Positions 1 through 8,289 of a DNA stretch of 64,000 nt are shown here, in pieces. This DNA comes from Mycolicibacterium pulveris (lineage in GTDB: Bacteria > Actinomycetota > Actinomycetes > Mycobacteriales > Mycobacteriaceae), in contig NZ_AP022599.1 in assembly GCF_010725725.1 (NCBI RefSeq), positions 62,001-126,000 of the forward strand. The letters run 5' to 3'. Both the position numbers and the translations under genes were made by a program. The notes under the pieces were generated by a model that searched no databases, was not told where the DNA came from, and saw only the letters and a list, made by a program, of their open reading frames with translations. How positions within the stretch are numbered: position 1 is the stretch's first letter; the number at the start of each line of letters is the position of its first letter.

Positions 1-252
1 CTGACGGCCCGGCAGCTCGAGGTGTTGCGCTCTGCGTGACGCGCCGCCCGGAACTGCGAGCGCATCGGGGCGTCTGGGTACTTCCGCCCGCAGGATGTGG
101 GCCACCGCGTATCCGAGGTGCTGGCGCAACTCGACGCGAAAGGTCTGGTTGAGCGCAGCCCAAAGCGGCCAACGACGTCGAACGCGTTGTACCGGCTGAG
201 CGATTTCGGCGCGGCTGTTGCGGCCGCCGACGCCACTGAGGCGGGATCAGCG
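1..252 (+). pseudogene. Winged-helix regulator fragment, truncated and stopped
   Basis: Reading from base 1 gives LTARQLEVLRSA, then a TGA stop at 37-39. The same frame continues with GASGYFRPQD and a winged-helix-like stretch (VSEVLAQLDAKGLVERSP, then SNALYRLSDFG) before running in frame into the recombinase start at 253. The pattern of a helix-turn-helix, a 'GLVER' recognition segment and a small wing suggests a MarR- or phage-type DNA-binding domain. The 5' part lies outside the window or is lost. It is probably a relic rather than a working gene, because of the internal stop and the decayed neighbours. The exact family is not recognised. Confidence 0.45.
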
Positions 253-813
253 ATGACCGGCCAGCATGTCGGCTACGTCCGCGTCTCCACCGTCGACCAA
301 AACACCGAACGCCAACTCGACGGCATCGAACTCGACAAGGTGTTCACCGACCACGCCAGCGGCAAAGACACCCGCAGGCCGGCGCTCGAGGAATGCCTCG
401 ACTACGTGCGGGAGGGTGACACGCTCGTCGTGCATTCGATGGACCGGCTCGCCCGGTCGCTGGTGATCTGCGGACGGTGGTCGACGACCTGACTGGCCGG
501 GGCGTCGATGCGGTTCGTGAAGGAGAGTTTGACGTTCACGCGTGACGAGTCGGATCCGTGTTCGGTGCTGATGTTGTCGATCATGGGGCGGTCGCGGAGT
601 TTGAGCGGTCGATGATCCGGGAGCGGCAGCGTGAGGGATCGCGATCGCGAAGGCGAAGGCCTACCGGGCCGCAAGCCGGCGCTCACGCGGGCGCAGGTGG
701 TGGAGTCGCAGCGGTTGGCGGCTGGTGAGTCGGCGACCAGGTTGGCTGAGTTCGGGGTGTCGCGGGCGACGGTCTACAACACGCGGTCCCGGGCCGTGGA
801 AGGTGGGCAGTGA
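253..813 (+). pseudogene. Serine recombinase (resolvase) pseudogene
   Basis: The start at 253 gives the N-terminal resolvase signature GYVRVSTVDQNTERQLDGIE, with the usual catalytic Ser, then ASGKDTRRPAL and MDRLARSL. The frame breaks near 465 and stops at 490-492. The rest of the family is recoverable in shifted frames: VVDDLTGRGV, RFVKESLTFT, LMLSIMG, AEFERSMIRERQREG, IAIAKAKAY, and finally GRKPALTRAQVV...GVSRATVYNT (the C-terminal helix-turn-helix) ending at 813. At least four frameshifts are needed, so this is a decayed gene of the Tn3-resolvase/invertase type, not a single sequencing error. Confidence 0.85.
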
Positions 814-986
814 TGGATCGTGACGAGGTGCGCCAGTTGGTGCGGGATGAGTTGCAGCGGATGGCTGAGGACGGCGAGCTCGAGCGGCTGCTGGAGGTAT
901 CGCGGGCGTGCGCGCCGTACCGGGCTGCCGGGGTAACCCGCCGCAGGCAGTCGCGGGCCTGTGACCGGGCGCTCGACGACATCTGA
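813..986 (+). CDS. Small hypothetical protein (57 aa) behind the recombinase relic
   Basis: The ATG at 813-815 overlaps the TGA (811-813) that ends the recombinase reading frame, an arrangement typical of translational coupling. The 57-residue product (MDRDEVRQLVRDELQRMAED...) is charged, has a predicted amphipathic helical first half and an Arg-rich tail ending ALDDI. The frame is intact although the genes on both sides are broken. No family is recognised. It may be an accessory gene of the lost element or a chance survivor. Confidence 0.4.
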   Translation: MDRDEVRQLVRDELQRMAEDGELERLLEVSRACAPYRAAGVTRRRQSRACDRALDDI

Positions 987-1029
987 CCACCCTGGGCTGA
1001 CACCCTCGTGGGCATGCGGGATTTGGTGC

Positions 1030-1665
1030 GGACCCGGCGCGGCGGGTGGCGCGCCGCGACATCCGGCCGCGGCCGAGCTCGCCCGCCGGCTGGACCCGAA
1101 GTTCGTCGTAACCCCCACGATCCGGCTCTTGAGCGATATCGCGGTGCGGGCGTTCCACCAGCCTGACCAGCGTGACGTCGTGTCCTGCCCGCCACGAACC
1201 GAAGTCGCGACTGCTGGCGATCTGGCTGATCATCTGGGCGTTGATGGAAGACCCGGACAGCGAGAACGTGCTGGTGTCCTACAGCGACGAACTGGCGCAG
1301 GCGCACAGCCGTGAGGCGCGCCAGTTGATCAACGAACACGCCGACTTCCTCGGCTACCGGCTGAGTCCGGACAAGACGGCTGTGGGCCGGTGGCGGGTCG
1401 AGGGCCGTTGGCCTGTTGGCGACGGGCATCAACTGGTGACCGGGTTCGGTGTACGGGGATTTTGGTGATTGACGACCCGGTGAAGGACGCGGCGGCAGGC
1501 GCCCACCAAACCGCCACGGCTGAGGACGGGTTTGTGAATGATCGGTATCGGTCGACGTTGGCGACGTCTTGCTGGTCGTCGACGCTGCTGGTGATGACTC
1601 GCTCGGAGTCTGATCTGGCGGGTGAGTTATCGGGGCAGGATCACCGTGTGTGGCCCGCCTGCTGA
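1030..1665 (+). pseudogene. Phage terminase large subunit pseudogene
   Basis: Three overlapping frames together read like a terminase large subunit. The first gives ELARRLDPKFVVTPTIRLL and RDVVSCPPRTE. After a shift near 1200 comes LLAIWLIIWALMEDPDSENV, VSYSDELAQAHSREAR and LVTGFGVRG. After a second shift near 1458 comes ILVIDDPVKDA (the Walker B-like acidic motif), YRSTLAT and LVMTRSESDLAGELSGQD. Known terminases show the same order of SCPP...KS, ASYS, TGFG, IDDP and MTRWHESDLA. The ATPase Walker A position reads CPPRTE rather than an intact P-loop. It is a non-functional prophage remnant. Confidence 0.8.
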
Positions 1666-1701
1666 CGTTCGCTGTGGCCGCCGCCGTGGTGGGCGGCAGG
1701 G

Positions 1702-4401
1702 GTGCCGATGGTGTCGGCGTATCGGGTCACGGCCGAGCTTTGCGCCGGTGCGAGAACGCCCGATCGGGCGATCGGACCCTGGTATGAGCGGATCCTGGGT
1801 GGCGTTCGGCGCCGGAGGGCGGTCGGGCTGATATCGGGCTTGATCGCGCAGACGAATTGGGCCACCGTTCAGAGGTTTCTCCACGGTGGTTCGTTCGGCG
1901 TCACCGATCTCGAGTTCGGCCATGACATCGGGTTCTTTGTATTCGACCTCCCGTTCTACCGCTCCGTGCTGAATTGGCTTTTCGTCGCCGTCTGCCTAGC
2001 GCTGGCGGCGAACCTGATGACGCACTACCTGTTCGGCGGTGTGCGGCTTGGCTCCGGCGAAGGTTTGCTCACCGCGGCGGCCCGCGTCCAGTTGGCAGTG
2101 CTCGCGGGAATCCTCATCCTGCTCAAAGCCGTCGCTTACTGGTTCGATCGATATGATTTACTGACCTCCTCGCGCAAGGAGCCGACGTTCCGAGGCGCCG
2201 GTTATACCGACATTCATGCGGTGTTACCCGCCAGGCTGGTGTTGCTGGCCATCGCGGTGCTGTGCGCCGCATCCTTCTTCGCCGCGATCTTCCTGCGCGA
2301 CATGCGGATACCAGCGATGGCCGCCGCGCTGCTGGTGCTGTCGTCGATGCTGGTCGGTGGAGGCTGGCCACTGTTGATGGAACAGTTCTCCGTGCGCCCC
2401 AACGCGGCCGACGTCGAGCGCCCGTACATCCAGCGCAACATCGAAGCGACTCGGCAGGCTTTTCAGCTCGAAGACGACCAGCTCGAATACCGCCCGTACC
2501 CCGGCGTGGGAACCAAGAATCCACGCGACATTCCCGCCGATGTCACCACCATCGCCAACGTGCGGCTACTAGACCCGAACGTACTGTCACGGACTTTCAC
2601 CCAACAGCAGCAACTCAAGAACTTCTACAGTTTCGCCGACGAACTCGATATCGACCGCTACCGCATCGACGGTGAACTCCAGGACTACATCGTCGGAGTT
2701 CGGGAGCTCTCGCCGGACAGCCTGACTGGGAACCAGACCGACTGGATCAACCGCCATACCGTCTATACGCATGGCAACGGGTTCGTCGCCGCCCCGGCGA
2801 ATCGCGTGAACGCCGCGGTGGGGGACGCCGCTGAAGCGGCCGAAAGCAACAGCGGTTACCCGATTTACGCGGTCAGCGACATCGCGACGCAAGCCGCCGG
2901 CGATCAGGTCATACCCGTCGAACAACCGCGGATCTACTTCGGTGAGGTCATCGCTCGGTCGGCGCCGGACTACGCGATCGTCGGCGGTGCCATCGATTCC
3001 GCGCCGCGCGAATACGACACCGACACTTCGACCTACACCTACACCGGTGCCGGCGGGGTTCCCATCGGTAACTGGCTGAATCGCACGATATTCGCGGCGA
3101 AGTTCGCCGAGCGCAACATCTTGTTCTCCCGTGCCATCGGTTCGGAGTCGAAGGTCATCTTCCATCGCGATCCGCAACAACGGGTACAACGGGTGGCGCC
3201 GTGGCTGACGACCGACTCGAACTCCTATCCGGCCGTGGTTGACGGACGTATCGTGTGGATCGTCGATGCCTACACCACGCTCGACGACTACCCCTACGCT
3301 CAGCGTAGTTCGCTGGAAGGAGCCGTCACCACGGCCACCGGGGTCGTCCGTCCCGGTAAACAGGTTGCGTACGCGCGCAATTCGGTCAAAGCCGTCGTCG
3401 ACGCCTACGACGGCACCGTGACGCTATATGAGTTCGACACCGAGGACCCCGTTCTCAAGACCTGGATGCGTGCCTTCCCGGACACTGTCACGCCCGAGAG
3501 CGACATCCCAGATGCACTGCGTACCCATTTCCGGTACCCCGAGGACATGTTCAAGGTGCAACGCGATCTGCTAGCGAAGTACCACGTAGACGAACCGCGA
3601 GAATTCTTCACCACCAATGCATTCTGGTCAGTTCCCAGCGATCCCACCAACGACGCCAACCCGACTCAACCGCCGTTCTACATTCTCGTGGGCGACGAGG
3701 AGACGACCCAACCCTCATTCCGACTCGCCACTGCGATGGTCGGCTACAACCGCGAGTTCTTGTCCGCATACATTTCGGCGGATTCCGACCCGGAAAACTA
3801 CGGCAAGATCACGGTGCTGCAGTTGCCGACCGACACCCTCACCCAGGGACCGCAGCAGATACAAAACTCCATGATTTCGGACACCCGGGTGGCGTCGGAA
3901 CGGACTCTGCTCGAACGCTCCAACCGCATCCACTACGGCAACCTGCTCACCTTGCCGATCGCCGACGGCGGCGTGTTGTATGTGGAACCGCTGTATACCG
4001 AACGGATTTCGACCAACCCCAACAGCTCGACGTTCCCGCAACTGTCTCGGGTACTGGTGAGCTTCCGGGAACCGGGCGCCGGCGGTGTGCGCGTCGGATA
4101 TGCACCGACGCTCGCCGAGGCACTCGATCAGGTATTCGGGCCAGGAACCGGACGTGCGGCCACCGCACCGGGAGGTGACGCGGCGAGTGCGCCGGCGGCA
4201 CCGCCTCCAGACCGGCCGGCCACGTCGCCCCCTGCCGAAGGTCCCACGCCGCAGCGACCACCCGATGCAGTCACCCCACCGGGTGCCGGCAGCGAGTCCC
4301 CGGAGACGGCCGCCGAACTGCGCGAGGCGTTGGCCGAAATCCGCGCTGCACTCGAACGGATGGAGAGCGCCGTCGACGCCATCGATTCCCCTAGCCCGTA
4401 G
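1702..4401 (+). CDS. UPF0182 family membrane protein, N-terminally truncated
   Basis: From about residue 42 the 899-residue frame matches the UPF0182 (COG1615) family, of which M. tuberculosis Rv3193c (about 990 aa) is a member. The landmarks are WATVQRFLHGGSFGVTD, FGHDIGFFVFDLPFYRSVL and PNAADVERPYI. Four hydrophobic segments (about 86-107, 130-148, 175-198, 205-222) precede a long extracytoplasmic domain and a Pro/Ala-rich tail (about 825-865) with a final helical segment. The family's first roughly 110 residues and their membrane helices are missing; residues 1-40 look like unrelated sequence picked up at the junction with the terminase relic. It may be a pseudogene or an expressed truncated form. 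The family's function is unknown. Confidence 0.75.
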   Translation: MPMVSAYRVTAELCAGARTPDRAIGPWYERILGGVRRRRAVGLISGLIAQTNWATVQRFLHGGSFGVTDLEFGHDIGFFVFDLPFYRSVLNWLFVAVCLALAANLMTHYLFGGVRLGSGEGLLTAAARVQLAVLAGILILLKAVAYWFDRYDLLTSSRKEPTFRGAGYTDIHAVLPARLVLLAIAVLCAASFFAAIFLRDMRIPAMAAALLVLSSMLVGGGWPLLMEQFSVRPNAADVERPYIQRNIEATRQAFQLEDDQLEYRPYPGVGTKNPRDIPADVTTIANVRLLDPNVLSRTFTQQQQLKNFYSFADELDIDRYRIDGELQDYIVGVRELSPDSLTGNQTDWINRHTVYTHGNGFVAAPANRVNAAVGDAAEAAESNSGYPIYAVSDIATQAAGDQVIPVEQPRIYFGEVIARSAPDYAIVGGAIDSAPREYDTDTSTYTYTGAGGVPIGNWLNRTIFAAKFAERNILFSRAIGSESKVIFHRDPQQRVQRVAPWLTTDSNSYPAVVDGRIVWIVDAYTTLDDYPYAQRSSLEGAVTTATGVVRPGKQVAYARNSVKAVVDAYDGTVTLYEFDTEDPVLKTWMRAFPDTVTPESDIPDALRTHFRYPEDMFKVQRDLLAKYHVDEPREFFTTNAFWSVPSDPTNDANPTQPPFYILVGDEETTQPSFRLATAMVGYNREFLSAYISADSDPENYGKITVLQLPTDTLTQGPQQIQNSMISDTRVASERTLLERSNRIHYGNLLTLPIADGGVLYVEPLYTERISTNPNSSTFPQLSRVLVSFREPGAGGVRVGYAPTLAEALDQVFGPGTGRAATAPGGDAASAPAAPPPDRPATSPPAEGPTPQRPPDAVTPPGAGSESPETAAELREALAEIRAALERMESAVDAIDSPSP

Positions 4402-4549
4402 CGCCTGCCACCCGACATCGCCGAACGGCGGAAGGCCGTCGGCCCGAACCATTGTCTGGCGCCGGGACACATTCACGCGTAGATTCCTCGACAGGTGCGC
4501 CGGGAAGCCTGGTCGGCTGTTGATGCTCGACGTCAGGAAAGGGACCCGG

Positions 4550-5473
4550 ATGCACGATCTGCCCACCACGCCTGCGCGTGCGCAATCGCGATTTGCTGTT
4601 CAGATCGATGGCCTGACCAAACGTTTCGGGCGAATCGTCGCGGTCAGTGCCCTCGACCTGACCGTGCAGCGGGGTGAAGTGTTCGGATTTCTCGGCCCCA
4701 ACGGGGCCGGGAAGTCGACGACGATCCGCATGATGCTCGGCCTCATCCGCCCTGATGCGGGACGGGTCACCGTCCTCGGCACCGACGCCGCTGATGTCCG
4801 TCGGGCTCACGAATGTCTGGCGTATGTGCCTGCCGACGTCAGCCTCTGGCCGTTCCTCACCGGCGCGGAGATCCTGGAGTTGATGGCCAATCTGGGCCCA
4901 CCGGTCGACCTCGAGTACCGGGCAGAACTCGTCGAACGCTTCGCGCTGGATCTCGACCGGCCGGCCAAAGCCTATTCCACCGGCAACCGGCAGAAGGTGG
5001 CGATCGTGGCGGCGTTCGCCACCCGGGCCCCGCTGCTGATCCTCGATGAACCCACCAGCGGTCTGGATCCATTGATGGAAAGGGAGTTTCGGCGTTGCAT
5101 CGACGAGGCCAAACAGCGGAACCAGACGGTGTTCTTGAGCTCGCACCAGCTCGCCGAAGTCGAGGCGGTGTGCGATCGGGTCGCCATCCTGCGTTCCGGC
5201 CGCCTCGTCGAAATCGACACCATCGCCGACCTGCGACGGCTGCGCCGAACCGTGGTGGAGGTGTCCTTCCAGCATGACGAGCCGCGACTCGCCGATGTGC
5301 CTGGCGTCACCGACGTCGATCGTATCGGAGACAACCGGCTGCGGTTCAACATGTCCGGCCCGCCGAGCGCCGCGCTGCGCGCCCTGGCCGCGGTCGAGAT
5401 CAGCAGCGTCGCCATGCGCGAGCCCAACCTCGAGGAGATCTTCCTCGATTATTACGGCGAGCTGTCGCGATGA
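4550..5473 (+). CDS. ABC exporter ATP-binding protein
   Basis: This 307-residue ATPase drives an ABC-2 type exporter. Walker A GPNGAGKST is at about 49-57, the signature region reads YSTGNRQK near 143 (in place of LSGGQ), Walker B is LLILDEPTSGLD near 162, and the H-loop is SSHQ. The C-terminal 90 residues match the domain found in drug and polyketide exporters. The ATG at 4550 is preferred because AGGAAAGGGA lies seven bases upstream; an in-frame ATG at 4523 lacks this. It overlaps the permease by the four bases ATGA. The pair resembles Rv1218c-Rv1217c (tetronasin-type efflux), but no TetR regulator lies next to it. The substrate is unknown. Confidence 0.88.
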   Translation: MHDLPTTPARAQSRFAVQIDGLTKRFGRIVAVSALDLTVQRGEVFGFLGPNGAGKSTTIRMMLGLIRPDAGRVTVLGTDAADVRRAHECLAYVPADVSLWPFLTGAEILELMANLGPPVDLEYRAELVERFALDLDRPAKAYSTGNRQKVAIVAAFATRAPLLILDEPTSGLDPLMEREFRRCIDEAKQRNQTVFLSSHQLAEVEAVCDRVAILRSGRLVEIDTIADLRRLRRTVVEVSFQHDEPRLADVPGVTDVDRIGDNRLRFNMSGPPSAALRALAAVEISSVAMREPNLEEIFLDYYGELSR

Positions 5474-7101
5474 CCACCGGAACGGTCACCGCCAGGCATG
5501 CCGCGCCCGCACGGCCAACGCCGAGAAGTGCGACCACCAGGCTCGCCACCCGGCAGGTTCGTCGCGGCACTGTGATCGTGTTCGCAGTGTGCGCCGGGAT
5601 GTCGTTCCTTGTTGCCGCACAATACAAGTCGACATTCCAGGACGCGCTGAGCCCGGAAGCTCTCCGCGCGCTGGCTGAAAACCCAGCCATCCGAGTGCTT
5701 TTCGGCACACCAATGGCACTCGACGACGCGGGCGGCTTCACTGTCTGGCGGACGGGCACTCCGCTGCTGGTGGTGGCCGGCGTGTGGATCATGCTCGCCG
5801 CTGTCCGCATCACCCGCGGGGAAGAGGACACCGGCCGCTGGGATTTCCTGCTGTCCGGCACTCTTCGGGTTTCCGATACGTTGCGCAGTTGCGCTCTTGC
5901 GCTCGCCTGCAGCGCCCTGGTGATCAGCCTCGGCGTTTGGGCCGCGCTGCTGGCCGCCGGCACCGCCGCATGGGGCGCAACTCTTTACGCAGCCGGCTTT
6001 CTCGGTGTGACGTTGACGTTCGCCGCGGCCGGGTTCGTAGCCGCCCAGCTGATGCCCAACAGACCGAGAGCCGTCGGCACCGCGGTCGGGTTTCTCGGCG
6101 CCAGTCTCCTGCTGCGGATGATCGCAGACGCCGCAACGACGCTGGCCGGACTCGCGTGGATCAGCCCCCTCGGTCTGATCGCCCGAACCGCACCGTTCGC
6201 CGACAACAGGGTCGCCCCGCTGGCGGTGCTTGCGTGCTACCCGGTCGCGCTGGGGACGGCAGCGATGGCCATTTCGGCTTCGCGGGACGTGGGAAGCGGG
6301 TTGTTGACGGTATCGGACAGTCGTGCGCCGCGCCCGCGATTGCTTGGCTCGGTCATGGGATTCGCCGTGCGGCGTTCCCTGCGGTCGACGCTGGGCTGGG
6401 CCGCCGCGATCGCGACGTACTTTGTGGTATTCGGCGCCACCATCGCGTCGATACTTGAATTCTTCGAGCAGAATCCGCGATTCGCGGACTTGGCCGCGGC
6501 CGCCGGCTTTGCCGGTCTCAACTCGGCCGAGGGGTTTTGCGCGGCGCTGCTGGCCCTGTGCGCCCTCGCGACGGGAATGTACGCGGACACCAGGATCGGG
6601 GCGTTCGTCGACGACGAACAGGCACGTCGCGCGACGCTGTTGTTCGCCTCACCCGTCTCTCGAGCGGGGCTGTTGAGCACCGAGATCGCGGTGGTCGCAT
6701 TCGGGGTGCTGGCTCTGCACGTCACCGCCGCGGCCGGTATCACCGTCGGCGCCGCCGTGACAGGCGCTCCGCTGAGCTTCTCCGATGCCGTTGCCGGGGC
6801 GCTGAACACCGCGCCGATCGCCGCATTGGCGCTCGGCGCTGCGGCGCTGGCCGCGGGGTGGTCACCGTCGGCGGTCACCGCCGTCGGCGCTGTGCCGGTG
6901 GTCGGTGGATTCCTGCTCAACGTCGTCGCCGAGAGCATGCACGCACCGGGGTGGGTGGGAAACCTGTCGCCGTTCGTGCATGTGCAACCCGTGCCCCTCC
7001 TGGGTCCGGATTGGGCGGCGCTGGGGGTGCTGGTGAGCATCTCCGCTGTCTTGGCCGCGATCGAAATGGCGGGGTATCGACGCCGAGACCTGACATCATG
7101 A
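5470..7101 (+). CDS. ABC exporter permease (polyketide/antibiotic type)
   Basis: The 543-residue protein has about twelve hydrophobic segments in two similar halves, separated near residue 275-300 by a basic stretch (PRPRLLGSVMGFAVRRSLRS). This is the layout of COG3559 antibiotic exporter permeases such as Rv1217c (about 548 aa). The motif ITRGEEDTGRWDFLLSG and its second-half counterpart DDEQARRATLLFASPVSRAG are the paired loops typical of the family, where the permease contacts the ATPase. Its start overlaps the ATPase stop, so the two are translationally coupled and act together in the inner membrane. Substrate unknown; efflux of a lipophilic antibiotic is an inference from the family. Confidence 0.87.
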   Translation: MTTGTVTARHAAPARPTPRSATTRLATRQVRRGTVIVFAVCAGMSFLVAAQYKSTFQDALSPEALRALAENPAIRVLFGTPMALDDAGGFTVWRTGTPLLVVAGVWIMLAAVRITRGEEDTGRWDFLLSGTLRVSDTLRSCALALACSALVISLGVWAALLAAGTAAWGATLYAAGFLGVTLTFAAAGFVAAQLMPNRPRAVGTAVGFLGASLLLRMIADAATTLAGLAWISPLGLIARTAPFADNRVAPLAVLACYPVALGTAAMAISASRDVGSGLLTVSDSRAPRPRLLGSVMGFAVRRSLRSTLGWAAAIATYFVVFGATIASILEFFEQNPRFADLAAAAGFAGLNSAEGFCAALLALCALATGMYADTRIGAFVDDEQARRATLLFASPVSRAGLLSTEIAVVAFGVLALHVTAAAGITVGAAVTGAPLSFSDAVAGALNTAPIAALALGAAALAAGWSPSAVTAVGAVPVVGGFLLNVVAESMHAPGWVGNLSPFVHVQPVPLLGPDWAALGVLVSISAVLAAIEMAGYRRRDLTS

Positions 7102-7209
7102 TCGTGCGTGACTATCGGCTGTGGCGAGCGGCTTTCGAGCCCCCTTCACGGGTACGCGCCAACATGATGTCCGCCGCCGGTCAGGCACAGCGTCACTGAA
7201 CCTGGTAAG

Positions 7210-7686
7210 TCACTGGATCCGGCGCTGGCGGTCTGATGACGGCCACACGTAGGGCAGGTCGTCGGGCACGTCACCGAAATACTGTCGATAGTGGCCGGGA
7301 TCCTTGCGGACCAACGACGACTGGTGACTGCGATGAAACTCCTTGTCGCCCAACCACGGTGGCAGTTCGTCGGCGGCGGCCAACTCCTTCTGGGTCCGTA
7401 CCACGGTCAGCCCCGTGCCCTTCGTCAAGTCGGTGGCAAGGGTTGCCGCGCACGTGTCGGCGCCGCCGCTCTCACACCACACCGCGCACACGTCGAGGCC
7501 GTAACGAACCAGTGCCTCCTCGTATCCCGCCCACATCGCGGCCGCGGGATGGTGGCGCCAGCCGTAACCTGGCACGGTCAGCGCGCGCAGCACCTGGATG
7601 GTCTCCACCCGCTGCTTACCGAGTCTGCGCCGGTCGAGCACACGCGCGGAAGCGTCAAAGCCGGGGTACGGCAGGAACGTTTGCAC
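7210..7686 (-). CDS. Pyrimidine dimer DNA glycosylase-like (MSMEG_6728 type)
   Basis: The 158-residue protein begins MQTFLPYPGFDASARVLDRR and carries LGKQRVETIQVLRAL, HHPAAAMWAGYEEAL and, near the C-terminus, HRSHQSSLVRKDPGHYRQYF. This pattern is known from an actinobacterial family related to the Pyr_excise domain of phage T4 endonuclease V (pyrimidine-dimer glycosylase). The C-terminal SHQS...RKxPxxY motif resembles the substrate-binding end of that enzyme. DNA-repair activity is an inference; many members are annotated only as conserved protein. It lies convergent to the exporter permease and downstream of two orphan genes on the same strand. Confidence 0.65.
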   Translation of the reverse strand: MQTFLPYPGFDASARVLDRRRLGKQRVETIQVLRALTVPGYGWRHHPAAAMWAGYEEALVRYGLDVCAVWCESGGADTCAATLATDLTKGTGLTVVRTQKELAAADELPPWLGDKEFHRSHQSSLVRKDPGHYRQYFGDVPDDLPYVWPSSDRQRRIQ

Positions 7687-7725
7687 CCCGGCGACGTACC
7701 CGCGGCGGCGGCGAGCAAAACGTGC

Positions 7726-8268
7726 TCAGGCGTCGGCGCCGATATCGGGCTTGCCGAACCACCCGCCAGCCGGCCGAATGCCCTTGTACCAGTCCACAAC
7801 TGCTCCAGAGATTCGGTGCGCATCGGTATCGGAGCGCACCACCGCGATCGACGTCACGAGGTCCTGCAACCCGTTCATCGAGCACTCGTAGCCGATCCGG
7901 TGCGCCAAACTCCGCACCCAATCGGCGGCACGCCGGTGCTTGTGCTCGGGAGTCTGCCGCACATCGCACACCACCAGCAGCCGCTGAACTCCGGTGGCGA
8001 TCGCGGTGTCGGTCACCAGGTCACAGATGTGGGTCTCGCTGGCCTTCTCCTGTCGCTTGGAGTTGATCAGCTCATCGTCGACGATCGCGATGATCGCCTC
8101 GCCGGGCCCCGAATCATCGCTTCCGGCGCCGACGACACCGTGGCGGCGGAACTCCGCAGAAATTGACTCATAAAGCTGCGTCGCCTGACCGAACACAATT
8201 GGCGACGTGCCGATCTCTCGGACTGCCACCTGAGACTCCATTCTCGTCATGCGTGCTGAGTTCAGCAC
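7726..8268 (-). CDS. Hypothetical protein (180 aa)
   Basis: No family is recognised. The protein is soluble, with a predicted alternating alpha/beta pattern: AIIAIVDDELINSKRQ, then LLVVCDVRQTPEHKHRRA, then LVTSIAVVRSDTD. This could be a small Rossmann- or nuclease-like fold, but no catalytic motif is clear. The GTG at 8268 is the longest start; in-frame ATGs at 8250 and 8241 are also possible, and no strong ribosome-binding site decides. A perfect 16-base palindrome (8253-8268) overlaps the start. The gene sits 39 bases upstream of the glycosylase-like gene and 21 bases downstream of another orphan, so the three may form one transcription unit. Confidence 0.55.
   Translation of the reverse strand: MLNSARMTRMESQVAVREIGTSPIVFGQATQLYESISAEFRRHGVVGAGSDDSGPGEAIIAIVDDELINSKRQEKASETHICDLVTDTAIATGVQRLLVVCDVRQTPEHKHRRAADWVRSLAHRIGYECSMNGLQDLVTSIAVVRSDTDAHRISGAVVDWYKGIRPAGGWFGKPDIGADA
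8253..8268. promoter_or_regulatory. Perfect 16-bp palindrome at a gene start
   Basis: GTGCTGAGTTCAGCAC has two seven-base arms around a GT centre. It covers the GTG start of the 180-residue orphan gene on the reverse strand. It could be a dimeric repressor operator or an mRNA hairpin over the initiation region. No known regulator motif is matched. Confidence 0.35.
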
Positions 8269-8289
8269 TGCTCTGCCGCCAGCGAGCGG

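Noticed and set aside
683..1432. Long reverse-strand frame opposite the relic genes
   Set aside because: Composition is Arg/Pro-rich and it overlaps the recognisable recombinase and terminase remnants on the other strand; it is a shadow of GC-rich codons.
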